Counted from the first letter of the stretch, positions 15,157-27,963 are shown. The stretch: DNA of 64,000 bases from Phascolomyces articulosus (GCA_025677815.1 JAIXMP010000016.1:558001-622000); one strand, 5' to 3'. The notes: generated by a model not told the origin, from the sequence alone. Program-made: numbers and translations.

Positions 15157-18100
15157 ATGGCAGTGGACCCAAATTTTCATGTTAATCAGCAATCATCCGA
15201 GTCAATAGTCAGTAGTGAATGGACGATCGAAAAAGTCGTACGTTTTCTCGAAGAAAATGGCTTTAGCTCCATTACGCATACTTTCAAAGGTAACAAAGGC
15301 CGTTGTTATACGATAAGAAAGCTTATTTTATTTTAAAATATTTCGAGATTTTTATACATAATGCTATGCGATATATCTTTTGCAAAAAGATGAACCTTTT
15401 TCTTTCATCAAATTAACAAAATTATAAAATAAATAGAGCACAATATTTATGGATATCGTTTTTTGAATCTATCGACCATCGAGTTAAACAATTTAATACA
15501 AGGATCGCTTCCAAAGACTGAAGTGCAGCATTTATACTACTGTATTCGAACACACAGAAATAATAGCGAGTTGGCGTATAGTCATGTAAGTTTATATATT
15601 ATTCAAAGGGATTAAAGGAAGAGAAAGGAGAGATTAGTCATTATTTCGAGCTAGATCAAAATTAACTTTTATTAAAAAAGTATAACGATGGCACCACAGC
15701 AATGTCCGGTCAATATAGTCGACACCAACAGCCTCCTGTAACCAGTAGTTCAGCTTCACAAACAGTAACAGCAGCAGCAGGTCCCGCATACAACGGCAAC
15801 CCTAATATACCAATCACTCAGGGACCTGCCGCTTCCGAAACTGAATACGACAGGATCAAACATCTCATACCCGCGCGCAAGTCATCGAATCCAGAGCACA
15901 TTTCAAGAATTGTGAACGAAATGCAATATGATGTATCTAAATTACGACCTTTATATCAACGTACACGTATGCGACCTAATGGAAGCAATCAAGAGAACGG
16001 CAACCGCGTCCCGAATACTTCGACGAGTTCTGGAACAGCATCTCATTCTACCAGTCTTACAGTTACACCCACTTCGAGTTCAACATCATCCGTTACAGCT
16101 ACTCCTGCTTCCTCGACTTCTACGCCAAGTGTTGTAGCTTATGATTGGGCAAACAGTCCTATTAGTCCACGTGCCCAACCAAACGATCCAAAAGGTGGTT
16201 GGAAAATCACAGGAAAACGCGTTCAACAGCTCCAGGTAAACTTATAGATAGTACATTGTATATATATATTATAAAATGATAGAGTGAAAAAGAGAGAAAG
16301 AAGGAGGGAGACATTGTGTATGCGGCATTGATAATAATATGTCGGCTAAATACTCCGTTTAGGATCAGTCGCAAGCTGGGCATACATCGTTTTCTACACT
16401 GACACAATCGACGACGATTTCCCATCCTATTAATCCCCCACAGCAAACTCAACAGCCACTTCCACCGCAACCACAGCCACAACCACAACAACCACCGCAA
16501 CATCAACCGCAACATCAACATCCTAATCCTCCACCTCCTCAGACTCAACCAAAGCCCTCGTATCCGCATTATACACAGTATCCGACAACTCCTCAACCAT
16601 TACGTCAACGTATCCAAGTTACTGCTGATTCAAATACTTTCCTCAGTTTGACAGTGACAGATATGATTGATTCTAATGTTGTTAAGGATGCAATCCTTCA
16701 AAAATTGCAACTTGAAGGGGGTCATTATCTCTATTACCATGAGAACGGACCAATGTATTATCATGAAAATGGTGACCGTTTCTGTAAATATTACTATTAT
16801 TATTATGATAATAACGATGATTCTGTGTTGCGAAATTTTGGATTTTGAAAGAGGAAAAAAAACTAATCTATTGCATATTTTTAACTAGATGCACCATTAA
16901 CTGATGATGAGCTTGTAAGTATATGCCGTATGGCAGATGATCGTTTGAAGGATCAGGTTCTTGTTATGCATCCAGATCATATTTCTCCACCTTATGCCAA
17001 AGATAGTCGTGGGATATATCCAGACATTCCAAGTGATTATGGTTACATATCTCATTACCAAAGGTAGGCCTTTTTATTTTATTTTTTCATTTGGGTTGCT
17101 AGAACACATTAATCCTAAATGAGCGATATGACGCTGTATCGGTATAGACCTCCAGCAGCGGGTTACCAGCATCATCATATGCATTACCCTCGCCAGGGCC
17201 AGCCACTGCGCCATATGGAATCGTTTGATCATCAACCTCCGCAACCAAGCTACATGCAGTACGACAGAGCAAGTCCACACAACAGCCCTGAAATGTCCAC
17301 ATCGCCAAGGCCTACTGGAGCATCATCACGTCCTGTTCCCGATGGTGGTTTCCAAATGCCACCAGCGCATGAATTCAGACCACCTTCCAACAATACCACA
17401 CCTGCTGAAGAATATCGCGATGATAGTGGATACTTTGATAGAAGTTATAAACGCTCATCAGGCCGAAGCACATCATCCCAAGAGTTTCTCAACACTCCAC
17501 ATTTTACTCCATCCGAAACATCTACAGGAAAAACCACTCCACTTACAACAGCAGAACTTTGGCATATACGACCACAACAACCACGACCGCAACCATCATT
17601 GTCAAGTGAAGCGTCTTGTTGGGCTGTACGTCCAAAACGTTCCTTGGATCCATTACCTTCATCGGATGGCACCGAAAAAGGGTATTCCAATGGATATAAT
17701 GAGGATGATAACAATAATGCTAAGCCGCCGACGACATTGCACAATAACAATAATAACAACGGATCTTCCGCAGCATACCCGGCAATGTGGGCTGTACCAC
17801 CAGCCAATAGCAGTCAGACGGAAAATCGATTAGATCCTCGAATGGATCCAGATTACCAATCCTTTGCCCAAAATGAATTATGGCCAGTGGATGAAGATGC
17901 AATTGAGGATCCACATCGCTCCAATCCTGCAACACCTCGTCTTCAACCCAGTACATCATCTGAGACGATGCGCACGGGCAAACGATATCTTCATGGACGT
18001 CATCCTTCGGGAGAAATGTCAACCATTGGTGAAACACACGAATATGAAAGTGATCAGCAACAGCAACGTCTTGGTCTCAGCAATGGTAACACAAAAGAAA

Positions 18101-20120
18101 AGCGCGTAAGATCTGTGCAATTTGCCACCGACAAACCTTTACCTGTCATGCCACCCCCGGACGAGGAAGTAGAACGATTATCGCTTCATGATGAGCCTTT
18201 GGATCCTAATGATTCTTCGAGTCGACGAAGTAAATTACATATTCAAATCCCAAGAAACGAACATGATGGTTATGGCCCGTCACCAAGAACACCTCGACAG
18301 CAAAGAACACCCTTGTCTGCCACAAGTAACACTTCACCTATTTCTTCCTCACAAGATGGAATGGATAATGAAGAAGAAACTTGGGGTGAACGTCCCTCCA
18401 TCGAAAAACTGTATCGAGATATCGACAAGTACCTGCCAGACCATGATCTTGATAAGGAAATCTTTATCGAAACCACACCAGGAGGTGGAAATGGTTCCCA
18501 GGGAGCAAGTAGTGCCGGAACTACAGCGGGAAGTGCTACTCCATCTCATGCACCACGTCGACTACAAGGACACAAAAAATCTGTACGTGTCGTTGCCAAA
18601 GAAGCTCATCGTAATTGGCGACAGGCTATGAATGTCATCCGGGTCAACCATATTCTCCGACGACGAAGTACCAAAATGTGGGGTCGTAAAGTAGAACAAG
18701 TTAAACCTGGTATGGTGGTTGATCAACAGGCTATTCGAGATGCACATTCTGCAAGTGCATATGCAGATAAACCAGGTAAAATAATATTAGATTTAACTGC
18801 ATATCCTTTTTTTGGAAAAATGTTTTGAGATAAATGACAATGTTGATATTAACTGCATTCTTATTATATTATTAGTTCCTACTAAGATGCAATGGATGCG
18901 TGGTGAGCTTATTGGGAAAGGGTCATTTGGTCGTGTTTATCACGCATTGAATGTAGCAGCAGGAGAATGGATTGCTGTCAAAGAAGTGGATTCACCCATC
19001 ACCAAATCAGATATGTTAAATGACAAGATGCGTAGTGCAGTAGATGCTTTGTATCGTGAAATATCTCTTTTGGAAGATTTGGACCACGAAAATATTGTAC
19101 AATACCTTGGTTATGACTACGATGAAGACGAAGGACATATTCATATCTTTTTGGAATACGTTCCTGGTGGAAGTATATTTAGTGCACTTACCAAGAATGG
19201 TCGTTTTGAGGAAGTGTTAGTTCAATTCTTTACTCGACAAATCTTACTTGGTCTTGAATATCTTCATGATCGTAATATTATGCACAGAGTAAGTAAAAAA
19301 ATATAATAATATTTATTTGTTACTGTTGAGGTTTTTTTTCTCATCATTTTTTTTTCGGTTTTGTTAATAGGATATCAAGGCTGGTAATATTTTGGTGGAT
19401 CAAAATGGTGTTTGTAAGATTACTGATTTTGGCCTTTCAAAACTGAGTGGTCAAGATGAAGCTTATGACCCCAATTCAAATACGTTGATGAAGGGCACTG
19501 TTTTCTGGATGGCACCTGAAGTTGTCAAAGGATCGTCTTATAGTGCCAAGATTGATATCTGGAGTTTAGGATGTACGGTAATTGAGATGCTGACTGGTAA
19601 GAAACCTTGGTTGGATCTCAACATGTTGGCGGCATTATATAGTGTAAGTTTTTAATGCATTACAACTATCACCCCTTTTTTAAATCAAATGAGTAGAAAT
19701 AGATCGAGAAAAATTCTAATTTGTTTTTTATCGTTACGAAATAGTTGGGTAAATACCAAGCTCCTCCATTACCAGAAGAGGCGTCAGATGAGGCGAAAGA
19801 CTTTTTGAATCAATGTTTTATTATGTAGGTTTAGGTTTGTTTTTTTTCATAAAGCCGATATTCACGTGAACTAAATATATTTTTCTTATTAACTTTATCA
19901 GTAATCCCGATGATCGACCTACTGCACAAGACCTTTTAGTACATCCATTTGTTCGTCAAAACCCATCGTTTAAATTTAGGGTATGTCGATATGTAAAAGT
20001 ATCATATGATTATTATAGAACCGAAGAATCTAAATTTGCTAACCATTTTATTCTGATCTTTTTGTATAGGAATACATGAAAAATCTGAACCCTCACAATG
20101 AGAACCTCGAAAACCCCTAG
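15157..20120 (+). CDS. Bck1/Mkh1-type MAP kinase kinase kinase with SAM and RBD-like domains
   Basis: Predicted MAPKKK of the cell-wall-integrity cascade. Eleven exons: 15157-15289, 15437-15585, 15681-16235, 16363-16783, 16889-17063, 17124-18775, 18876-19288, 19371-19643, 19745-19824, 19902-19980, 20070-20120; phases agree and give 1326 residues. An N-terminal SAM domain (WTIEKVVRFLEENGF to YYCIRTHRNNS) is followed by a Ser/Thr/Pro-rich part, a Pro/Gln stretch and an RBD-like segment (RIQVTADSNTFLSLTV, ending PLTDDELVSIC). A long disordered region precedes the C-terminal kinase: GKGSFGRVY, AVKEVD, HRDIKAGN, DFGLSK, GTVFWMAPEV, DIWSLGCTV. Kinase plus N-terminal SAM points to Bck1/Mkh1/Ste11-like enzymes; the kinase sequence fits Bck1 best. 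The acceptor at 17122-17123 is the weakest junction, chosen because an earlier AG brings in-frame stops. Confidence 0.88.
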
Positions 20121-20560
20121 TCACTCTTTTTTTTTTGTTCACTTCTTAATTAAACCTTCATCTACTTACGTTTTACAAAAAAAAATATACTGCATTTTGC
20201 CTTCTCTTTTTTTTTAACAGAAATAATGAATACAGTTTAATTGTTGCCAGAAACCGACAAAAAAAATGAATAGTTTATTTCTAAAATGTTTAAATTTGTT
20301 GAGTACTAATAAGGGATATTATTTTGAATTATGGAATATCGAGAAAGAAAAATCACAGAGAAAAAAAAATCCTGCCATTGTTGTCGATAGAGGCATCACA
20401 CTACCACCGTATTGGCATTAACTAAAGTTACGTTTATAACGATCAATGGAATTAAAAAATGCATAAAAGGAGCCATACAATGCAAAGAAATTGAGCTTTT
20501 TTCTTCATAAATTTACCTTTTCGTTACCTACCACAGTTTTACCCACTATTACCAGACAAG
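20121..20560. other. intergenic, MAPKKK 3' flank and chitinase promoter
   Basis: 440 bases, AT-rich with poly-A/T tracts and no coding signal. The chitinase promoter must lie here because both genes run on the plus strand. Confidence 0.5.
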
Positions 20561-22860
20561 ATGTTTCAATATTCCAACATATCACTTCGTTATCTGGCAG
20601 TAGTTGCTCTATTTCAACAAATTTTTGTAAACGCTGCTTTTGATCCACACGCAAATTCCAACTTTGTTAATTATTGGTATTATGCCATTAGAAATACATT
20701 GTTTTTAAGATAACAAAATAACTAATCACTTAGTAAAACAAAAAACACATATTAAATGTAACCTGCTATTTATCAGGGGTCAGAATGCTGCTTCCGAGAG
20801 TGGCGATCGTTCCAAATGGCAAAAACCTCTTAGTCAATATTGTCAAGACGATACGGAAAATATCCTGGTGATATCATTTCTATATCAATTTGGTGCTCAA
20901 GAACCTGCAATGGATTTGTCCGATGCAAGTGCTGATTGTAATGGCTATTTCGAAGGTAATCTTTTCTTTGATATCTGTCCTTTTTTTTTTCTTATTGTTG
21001 CTTACTAGTCTTATTATTGACGACGAGTGGGTATGAGATAATAAAGAGGGCAAAAGTTGCTAATTATTACCCATCATATTACTTTGTTTTATTTACATTA
21101 GGAACAAAGTTATTAGATTGTCCTCAGATGGAAACTGGTAATGTTTCAGATACGATACATTTTTTATATGAATTATAAATATATACCAATGTACAAAATG
21201 TTATTTAACATTATTTGCTTGATATATATATAATGACCATTTTTATATATAGAAATCGAGTTTTGCCAATCCAAAGATAAGGTTATCCTATTGTCTTTAG
21301 GCGGTGCGGATGGTTCTTACGGAATCTCTTCTGAATCAGAAGGTCGAAAATTAGCTGATACGTTATGGAATACATTTGGTGGAGGCGAAAGTCAGACCAG
21401 ACCATTTGGAAAAGCCAAAATCGATGGATTTGATTTAGATATTGAAGCAGGAGATACTGAAGGCTATGCGGCTTTTGTGGATCAAATGCGCCAACACTAT
21501 AGTATGTATACTAAAATTCATGCAGAAATACTCTGCAGTTTTGTTTACTGTTGTCTGAAAAGTTTATTTAAATATTTAAATACTTTATACATATGCCGTC
21601 CTTATTGCTGCTATATAAAATTAAATTAGGCTCCGACACATCCAAGGCTTACTATATGTCTGCTGCTCCTCAATGTCCCTATCCTGATGCGTACCTTTCT
21701 GAAACACTCAGTAAAGCTTGGTTCGATTTTGTTTGGTAATCATGTTTTTTTTATTATAAAACCAAGACGAGAAGCCGACCATATTAATAATTTTCTGTTG
21801 CTTTTTTGTTTTGACATATAGGGTTCAATTTTACAACAATGTAACAAATCACAGTATTATATGTCTACCCTTTTATTGATCTATGAAAATTACCGTTTTG
21901 ACTACTAACATAAAATAAAACGGGCAATAATGCCATTCTACTTTTAATTGTTAGTATTGTGGCGTGACCACTGACGATTTCAATTACGATACATGGGACA
22001 AATGGGCGCGAACGGAATCTCCAAACAAGCAAGTAAAACTCTTCATTGGTGTTCCAGCAAGCAGCTACGCTGCTGGATCAGGGTTTGTTTCGTATGAAGA
22101 TTTGACAAAAGCCATTACAGAAACTCGTGACAAATATGAATCATTTGGTGGTGTCATGATGTGGGATGCTTCTGCAGCATATGCCAATACTCAAGATGCA
22201 AGTCCAAATTATGCAGCAGCGGTTGCCGGTTTTCTTCATAATAACAGTAATCAAAAGGGTACTAATACTATTACTTATAAGAATACAAATAATATTGATA
22301 TCAGCGACAACAGCAGCAATAATACTAACAGCTCATCATCAACAATTATGGATTCTTCGTCATCTGCTTCACCATCTTCGTCCACTCCGCTTCCAGTCTC
22401 ACCTTCCTCTTCAGCAGAACCAGCAAGCACAACAAATTCATCGTCAATAACACCATCTGTGTCACAAACTTCTGCACCAGCTGCGCCGACAAATGGGTAA
22501 TTAATTATATTTATTTTTATATTGCATCGTATATAACAATAAGTGTTGTTATAGTAAAGTATAATATAAAAACCACATGATCTAAACTGCACTTATTTGC
22601 ACTATTAATATAGAAATAGTACTGATAACAAAAATGAAACTGAAGCCCCACTTGAAGGATCAAAGTGTTCAGAAGAAGACACAGGATTTTATTGTGCAAG
22701 CAAAGAAAATTATGCTGAATGCGTGAACGGTCAATGGATGTATCGCTCATGTGGTGCTGGCACCATTTGCCGAAAATTGACCAATGATCTTGTGTACTGT
22801 GATAACCCTCAAAGCGACGAAGACGAAAGGGAGCTCCTTTTATTACTCTTACAACAATAA
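20561..22860 (+). CDS. secreted class III GH18 chitinase with C-terminal CBM19-like chitin-binding domain
   Basis: Endochitinase acting on cell-wall chitin. Eight exons: 20561-20676, 20777-20955, 21102-21137, 21253-21501, 21630-21735, 21822-21840, 21955-22496, 22614-22860; phases agree and give 497 residues. The N-terminus is a signal peptide (hydrophobic YLAVVALFQQIFVNA). The GH18 barrel starts with NYWGQNAA, has LLSLGGADGSYG and the catalytic motif DGFDLDIEAG (DxxDxDxE, Glu as acid/base), then WVQFYNNYCG and GVMMWDAS, as in plant/fungal class III chitinases. A Ser/Thr-rich linker (about 22250-22640) leads to a Cys-rich module (FYCAS, YAECVNG, CGAGTICR) resembling CBM19 of yeast Cts1. Two very small exons (36 and 19 nt) are needed to keep the frame and the conserved barrel sequence. 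The gene ends in a Leu-run before TAA. Confidence 0.9.
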
Positions 22861-22877
22861 TTTTATTTCCATTATTA

Positions 22878-23097
22878 TATACTACATTTTATCTTATGTA
22901 CTACATTTTATCTTATATACCACACTCTTTATTATATACTACTCTTTATTGAATACTACACTCTTTATTATATACTACACTCTTTATTATGTACTACACT
23001 CTTTATTAGATACTATACTCTTTATTAGATACTACACTCTTTATTAGATACTACACTCTTTATTATACACTATATTCTTCACTATGTACTACATTAT
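22878..23097. repeat. 19-bp tandem minisatellite, about 12 copies
   Basis: Units close to TATACTACACTCTTTATTA, with variants in the first two bases and a CATTTTATC form in the first copies, repeated head to tail. The array starts 18 bases after the chitinase stop codon, so it likely lies in its 3' UTR. Most units are 19 bp, with one or two 18-bp copies. Confidence 0.85.
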
Positions 23098-23504
23098 TAT
23101 AATATATATATTAGCAGTTATCTTATGTAATAAATACATAATCAGTTTTAAAATAATGATAATTGAGTCCATCAAATATAATATTATGATATAATAAAAA
23201 GGTGAAAGCATAAATATCTTTAATTTGGTATATTTGTAGTAGCAAAAATAAATGTACATGAGAAGAAAATTGGAATGATGTTGTGTTGTATATATTTATC
23301 ATAAAATAGATGTAATAATTGCTACGGATTCAAAATGCATACGTAACAACGTTCAATGTAATAAGAAAAAAAGAGATCATGCATATTTTAAATGGAGAAA
23401 AAATGACAAAGAAATAAAAGTATCAAAATGAATAGGTGTAAATAAAAATGACGCTAAAGAAAATAGGAATTAACAAAAAAAAAGTACTACTTATTTTATA
23501 TATA
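23098..23504. other. convergent spacer, chitinase / GATA factor
   Basis: AT-rich 3' flank between two convergent genes. No coding signal. Confidence 0.45.
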
Positions 23505-24659
23505 TTATTGTGTTTTTTCTTGCTTTTTTCTCCTGTTGTTGGAAATCTTTTTCAAAGAACCGGTTGCTTTTCTTTTTCTTTTTTTGGTGACTGAAGAGGA
23601 CTGACGATTACGTCTTTTAATGATATCTGTTTTAAGACTTAATGGGCGTTCCATACCATGTAACTTTAGGAATAATCCACAAGCATTACAAAGTGGGTTG
23701 CCCAAATCATCTCTACGCCATAATGATGTGGTGGTGGTTTTGCAATTGGTACAAACAGGTAGTGGTAGGTTAGGATCATCTTTTTTACTGCGACGACGAG
23801 GTGCTTTCTTTTTTATAGTTGCTTTTGTCGTTGTAGCGGATATTTCCGAGCTTGTTGCCGTGGTAGCAACCTTATTAGTTATGGATGATGAAGAAGGTCG
23901 GCCACGACGAAGATAACCAGAAGTACCATGAAGTACAAAATCAGGATCATCACTATCATCTCCATCGTCCCCGTCGTCATCTAATACGTCTTCATCATCA
24001 TCATCGATATGATTAAAGTTGACAACATGTTCGTCATCATATTCTTCTTGTTGGCTTATATTTTCACCAAAAAAAGAATTCGTAGCTATCACATACTCTT
24101 TGTGTTGTTGTAGTTCTTCATATTCTGAGTATTGCTCTTTTTCTTTATACTTTTCCATTGCTTGTATTGTGGTACAACTTTTATCATTATAATAAAGGTG
24201 ATGATCATGTTCATTATCGACAATTGTTGAAATTTCGCTACTAACACTGTTGCTTCGCTCACTACTGCTGCTACTGTTACTATTTCTAACATCACCATTA
24301 TTTATCATGTCGAATTGCGTCGGTGGCGATGATTGGAATGATGTTATTTCGGGTTCAAAAAAGTTGAATTGTTGATCTTGAATATTAAAATGCTGTTGTG
24401 TCGGTGTTATAGTATATGGTGCTGATGCTGATGTACTCGTGGCAGATAAAAAGTCATAAGGATTGAAAACATCAGCGCTTCCTCCAAAAGCAAGAAAGCT
24501 GTAATAGGAGTCGTCATTATTGTATGCCGTTGCCGTTGCCGTTGCCGTTGCCGATGATGATATGAGCACGGGATCATTTGTTAAAGAATTTGGTTGCATA
24601 ATTTCATCTGCAAGATATGAATCATAGTAATTTGGTATATTAAAGATTGGATCATTCAT
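23505..24659 (-). CDS. GATA-type zinc-finger transcription factor
   Basis: Single-exon, 384-residue nuclear regulator. The C-terminal half carries one canonical GATA finger, CTNC-x17-CNAC with [12 protein letters not shown] in the loop and GLFLKLHG after it, followed by the [15 protein letters not shown] tail and a Lys/Arg-rich end. This is the fungal AreA/NIT2/Gaf-type finger, typically controlling nitrogen use, iron uptake or light response; which role applies here cannot be told from the finger alone. The N-terminal half is Ser/Thr/Asn-rich with acidic Asp/Glu runs (around 23930-24060) that could serve in activation. The ATG at 24657-24659 is the first in frame. It is convergent with the chitinase gene and lies 2 kb from the two-finger GATA-like gene on the other strand. 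Confidence 0.92.
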   Translation of the reverse strand: MNDPIFNIPNYYDSYLADEIMQPNSLTNDPVLISSSATATATATAYNNDDSYYSFLAFGGSADVFNPYDFLSATSTSASAPYTITPTQQHFNIQDQQFNFFEPEITSFQSSPPTQFDMINNGDVRNSNSSSSSERSNSVSSEISTIVDNEHDHHLYYNDKSCTTIQAMEKYKEKEQYSEYEELQQHKEYVIATNSFFGENISQQEEYDDEHVVNFNHIDDDDEDVLDDDGDDGDDSDDPDFVLHGTSGYLRRGRPSSSSITNKVATTATSSEISATTTKATIKKKAPRRRSKKDDPNLPLPVCTNCKTTTTSLWRRDDLGNPLCNACGLFLKLHGMERPLSLKTDIIKRRNRQSSSVTKKRKRKATGSLKKISNNRRKKQEKTQ

Positions 24660-25848
24660 TGTAATAGAAGAGTATATAACAACAATTAAAATTCAAATAA
24701 AAAGATAATAGAATAAAGAAAAGAAAAGAAAAGAAAGAGTTAAAATGAGAGAAAGAAAAAAATATTTAATGTAAACACCACATATGGTGAAATGTACGCT
24801 TTAAATGACGGAACGTAAATAGGTGTACTACTACTTACTCAAATTCTTTACAAAAGAAGAAATGGTAAATCACACAACCAATCGCAAAAATTTCGTGACG
24901 AGGAACTCCTGTCCCTGGGCAAGAAAATTTCTCTCATTTACAATGTAAGTCACATCATCATTGCCGATCATGCCGTTTCCTTTGATACCTACTTCCTTGC
25001 TTCCGCTTGACCAGTATAATTTATACGCTTTACTTTACATGGTTAAAATAATGATGTACAAAAAATTAAAAATTCTTCTACTCAGCATCATTATTGCCAT
25101 AACTTTACGAATCGTTTTTCTTGTTATCTGGAAAGAAGTGAACCAGAAAAAAAAATACACTCTGAAAGATCATCTACAAATGTTTTATACAGCAAAAGTC
25201 TCTCAAAAGATTCATCTAAATAAAAATGGCGCATTCTTTTTAGAGTCCTCTCTTCTCCTCATCAGCTTCTTAACGGCCTCATTTTTACTGTTGTTTATTT
25301 GTGAAATGGCAGCAGATGGAAAATTTATGCGGCCTTCTACATAATTGTGCTACCCTGAAACCAACGGTGAGAGGTCGTGTGAGTCATCATATATGGTTTA
25401 CTGGAATGATGCCGTTTTTTTATATGGCACACAAGATACGCGATTGTTCAGAAATTTAATAACATCTTAAAAGTTGCACAATAAATGTTTACATTATACC
25501 TCTCTTTACATTTATAAATATATTCGTGCGTCATTATTACTGTAGTTTATTTGTATCTTCTAGTTAAATAATATTTCAACGATATGATAATAATATACAT
25601 TGTTTATAAAAGTGGTATGCAATATGATACAATTAAATAACAATAGTAAGATGTTGATAATATACATATATTATAATATAAAAATATACATCTTTTCACT
25701 TTCTAAAAAGGTGTGATTATCATGGCGAAAAAAGAAAGACACGAAATAATGAATTTTATGAAACCAACAACGCACATTATTCACTCGAACAACAAAGTAT
25801 ATACGTATAATAGAGGGCGTCCATGGTGTTAATAATCGAAGCTATCAT

Positions 25849-25890
<42 letters not shown>

Positions 25891-26728
25891 GGTTTGTATA
25901 CTAACAAGAAGAAGGCAAGTATACAGACTAATACTTTATAATAACTTTATAGTAAAGTGTTATACTTTTGCAAACTGCAAGTACACTTCTTCAGTAAAGG
26001 TACTTGTATGAATTGTATAGAGGTATATATATATATATATAGGATAATAACTCATTGTGATGGAGAAAAATACAGCAGTCATACCTACTTGTAGTATAAT
26101 AATGCTTTATATATAAACTCGATTTATAAACTATTTTGCAACAATTTTAAACTGAAAAAATTATCATTTATTCAGTAGCGTAGTAGCATTCGTCATACTT
26201 ATTATCTATTTTTATATACCATATACAGCAGCCTTTTCCCTAATCTCGATCCTTGTTGCTAATAATAAAACACATTCTAGTATCTACAAATCACAATTAG
26301 TTATGGTACCACACTGCTGAGGTATTGTTGTCTCCAAAGTTAAAGGAAAGATTTGAGGTAAATGTGATACAATTATAATTTCATCAATGAAATGATGCTA
26401 TTGATAGTAATGAAATATTATACTATGTTCCACAAAACTCATATCATCAATGATGTCCTGTAAATCACAAACATACTTAACTACAATACTATGATTTCAC
26501 ACATTAAAAAAAAGTCCTTGTTATAAGTAGTGTAATAATAAATGATAAACTCGAATTTTTTTTACGTTTCTGCTCCCACACGAACGATTATGGAATATAT
26601 ATATTCCTTTTTTTTTCAAACCTATTAGATATTAAAACATTCCGCCATAACTTTTGAAGTTATCTTAAGCTTTCTACTTCTTTTACACTCTCCGTCACAA
26701 AGTATTATTCTATATATCGAGTATTATC
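24660..26728. other. intergenic between the two GATA-like genes
   Basis: About 2 kb, AT-rich. An open frame near 24970-25344 is hydrophobic/Lys-rich with no family likeness and is not called. Contains a long AT dinucleotide run (25849-25888, separate entry) and a second AT run near 26022-26040. The two genes diverge, so both promoters lie here. Confidence 0.5.
25849..25888. repeat. (AT)n dinucleotide microsatellite
   Basis: About 20 uninterrupted AT units, seen directly. Confidence 0.9.
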
Positions 26729-27963
26729 ATGATGAACAGTACCTTTTTTTATGCTGAAAGGCTTCATGGATTCCATGATTTAGTTTGGGATAAATATATC
26801 AAACAAGTGTTAGAGGAAACAATGAAAGTCCTCGATGAGCAAATGGTTTATTGGAGTGTGTTTTCATTTAAGATTCTTTTTATAGTTATTATGAGGATAG
26901 CGATTAGCGTATATTAGTTTCACTGCCGTATTATAATAGGTACTGATGTTAATGTTTATTTTTTCCTTTTCATTATAAATCCTAATACATATTAGATCAA
27001 GAAGAATTTTCCCCTTCTTGGAGACCCGGAAGTACCTCCACAGGGCAATCTTCCATGGTATACTTTTTTCAAGAAACAATAAAAGAACAAATACAAACTA
27101 TTATAAAACACAGTCGTAACATGTGTGCGTGATTACAATATTCATAGACTGATAGTGGTTACAATGAAATCCAACAAGAACAAAGATCTTCCACTTCACC
27201 TTTGATAGATAAGAAGATTGATATGCTGGACGATAGTAATGGACGAGCTAAAAATGTAAGTGCCAAAGAAATGTCTCTGTTTTACTGTATACTAGGAAGC
27301 ATATAGGCACCAAATATAAATCTTATTAAATATTGTTATTCTGTTACATACATATTCTATATCGATGGAAATTTGACAAAGAAATTGCAGTTACACTGCA
27401 CCTCCGGCATTAGCTATCGTCATAGCTCAACGAACAAAGGAAAAATAAGAGTCTGTACCAATTGTGGTTGTGGAAAAGGTGCCACACCCAATTTTCGGAT
27501 TAACAAGAATAATAGAAAGATCCTTTGTAACGCGTGTGAACAGTAGTATGTAGTCATATTTTTTTTTATAATATGAAATCTTGATGGATTTATGGAAACA
27601 CCTCCATCAGGCCAACGCCCTTTTTAATAACAGTGAGGCAAAGCTTGTGTAAGACTCCTAACGTGTTTTTTATCCTTATTCCAGCGATGGTCATAGAAGA
27701 TTTATCATTGATAATAAGGGAAACAGAAAAACAATTAGCAAGAACAGATCTAGTCCTGTTTTTTGTTTTAAGTGTTACGAAAATGATTCAACCTTCAATT
27801 ATGCAGTTGGAAATAACCGTTTCTTATGTAAGATCATTTATTCTTTTTTTAATACAATAACAAAAGCGACATATAATATTATACCTAGATGGAGTAACGG
27901 TATAAACTTTAATGGTTTATTTCTGTAGGTGAAGACTGCCGAAATTTAGCAAATAAATCGTGA
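26729..27963 (+). CDS. small protein with two divergent GATA-like zinc fingers
   Basis: Six exons assembled from GT-AG signals with matching phases: 26729-26855, 26996-27057, 27148-27255, 27391-27545, 27685-27827, 27929-27963; 209 residues ending in TGA. The first 100 residues are acidic/Ser-rich (EEFSPSWRPGS) with no known domain. Finger 1 is CTNC-x20-CNAC with loop residues ATPNFRINKNNRKIL: the Trp of canonical GATA fingers (TPLWRR) is replaced by Phe and the loop is longer. Finger 2 is CFKC-x17-CEDC with FNYAVGNNRFL in the loop and ends the protein after NLANKS. Finger 2 is itself split by an intron before its third Cys, and splicing restores it exactly, which is strong support for the model. 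The weakest junction is exon 1/2 (donor GTGTGT). Likely a nuclear DNA- or protein-binding regulator, inferred; no specific homologue recognised. Confidence 0.6.

Noticed and set aside
17225..17833. 202-codon plus-strand frame
   Set aside because: Shadow of the large MAPKKK exon in another frame; His/Gln/Met-rich translation without domains.
22784..23047. Plus-strand frame through the minisatellite
   Set aside because: The 19-bp unit is not a multiple of 3 and the true chitinase frame ends at 22860; the Tyr/Leu-rich frame is a by-product.
24970..25344. Plus-strand frame of about 125 codons with hydrophobic stretches
   Set aside because: No domain, no splice context, composition typical of AT-rich spacer.
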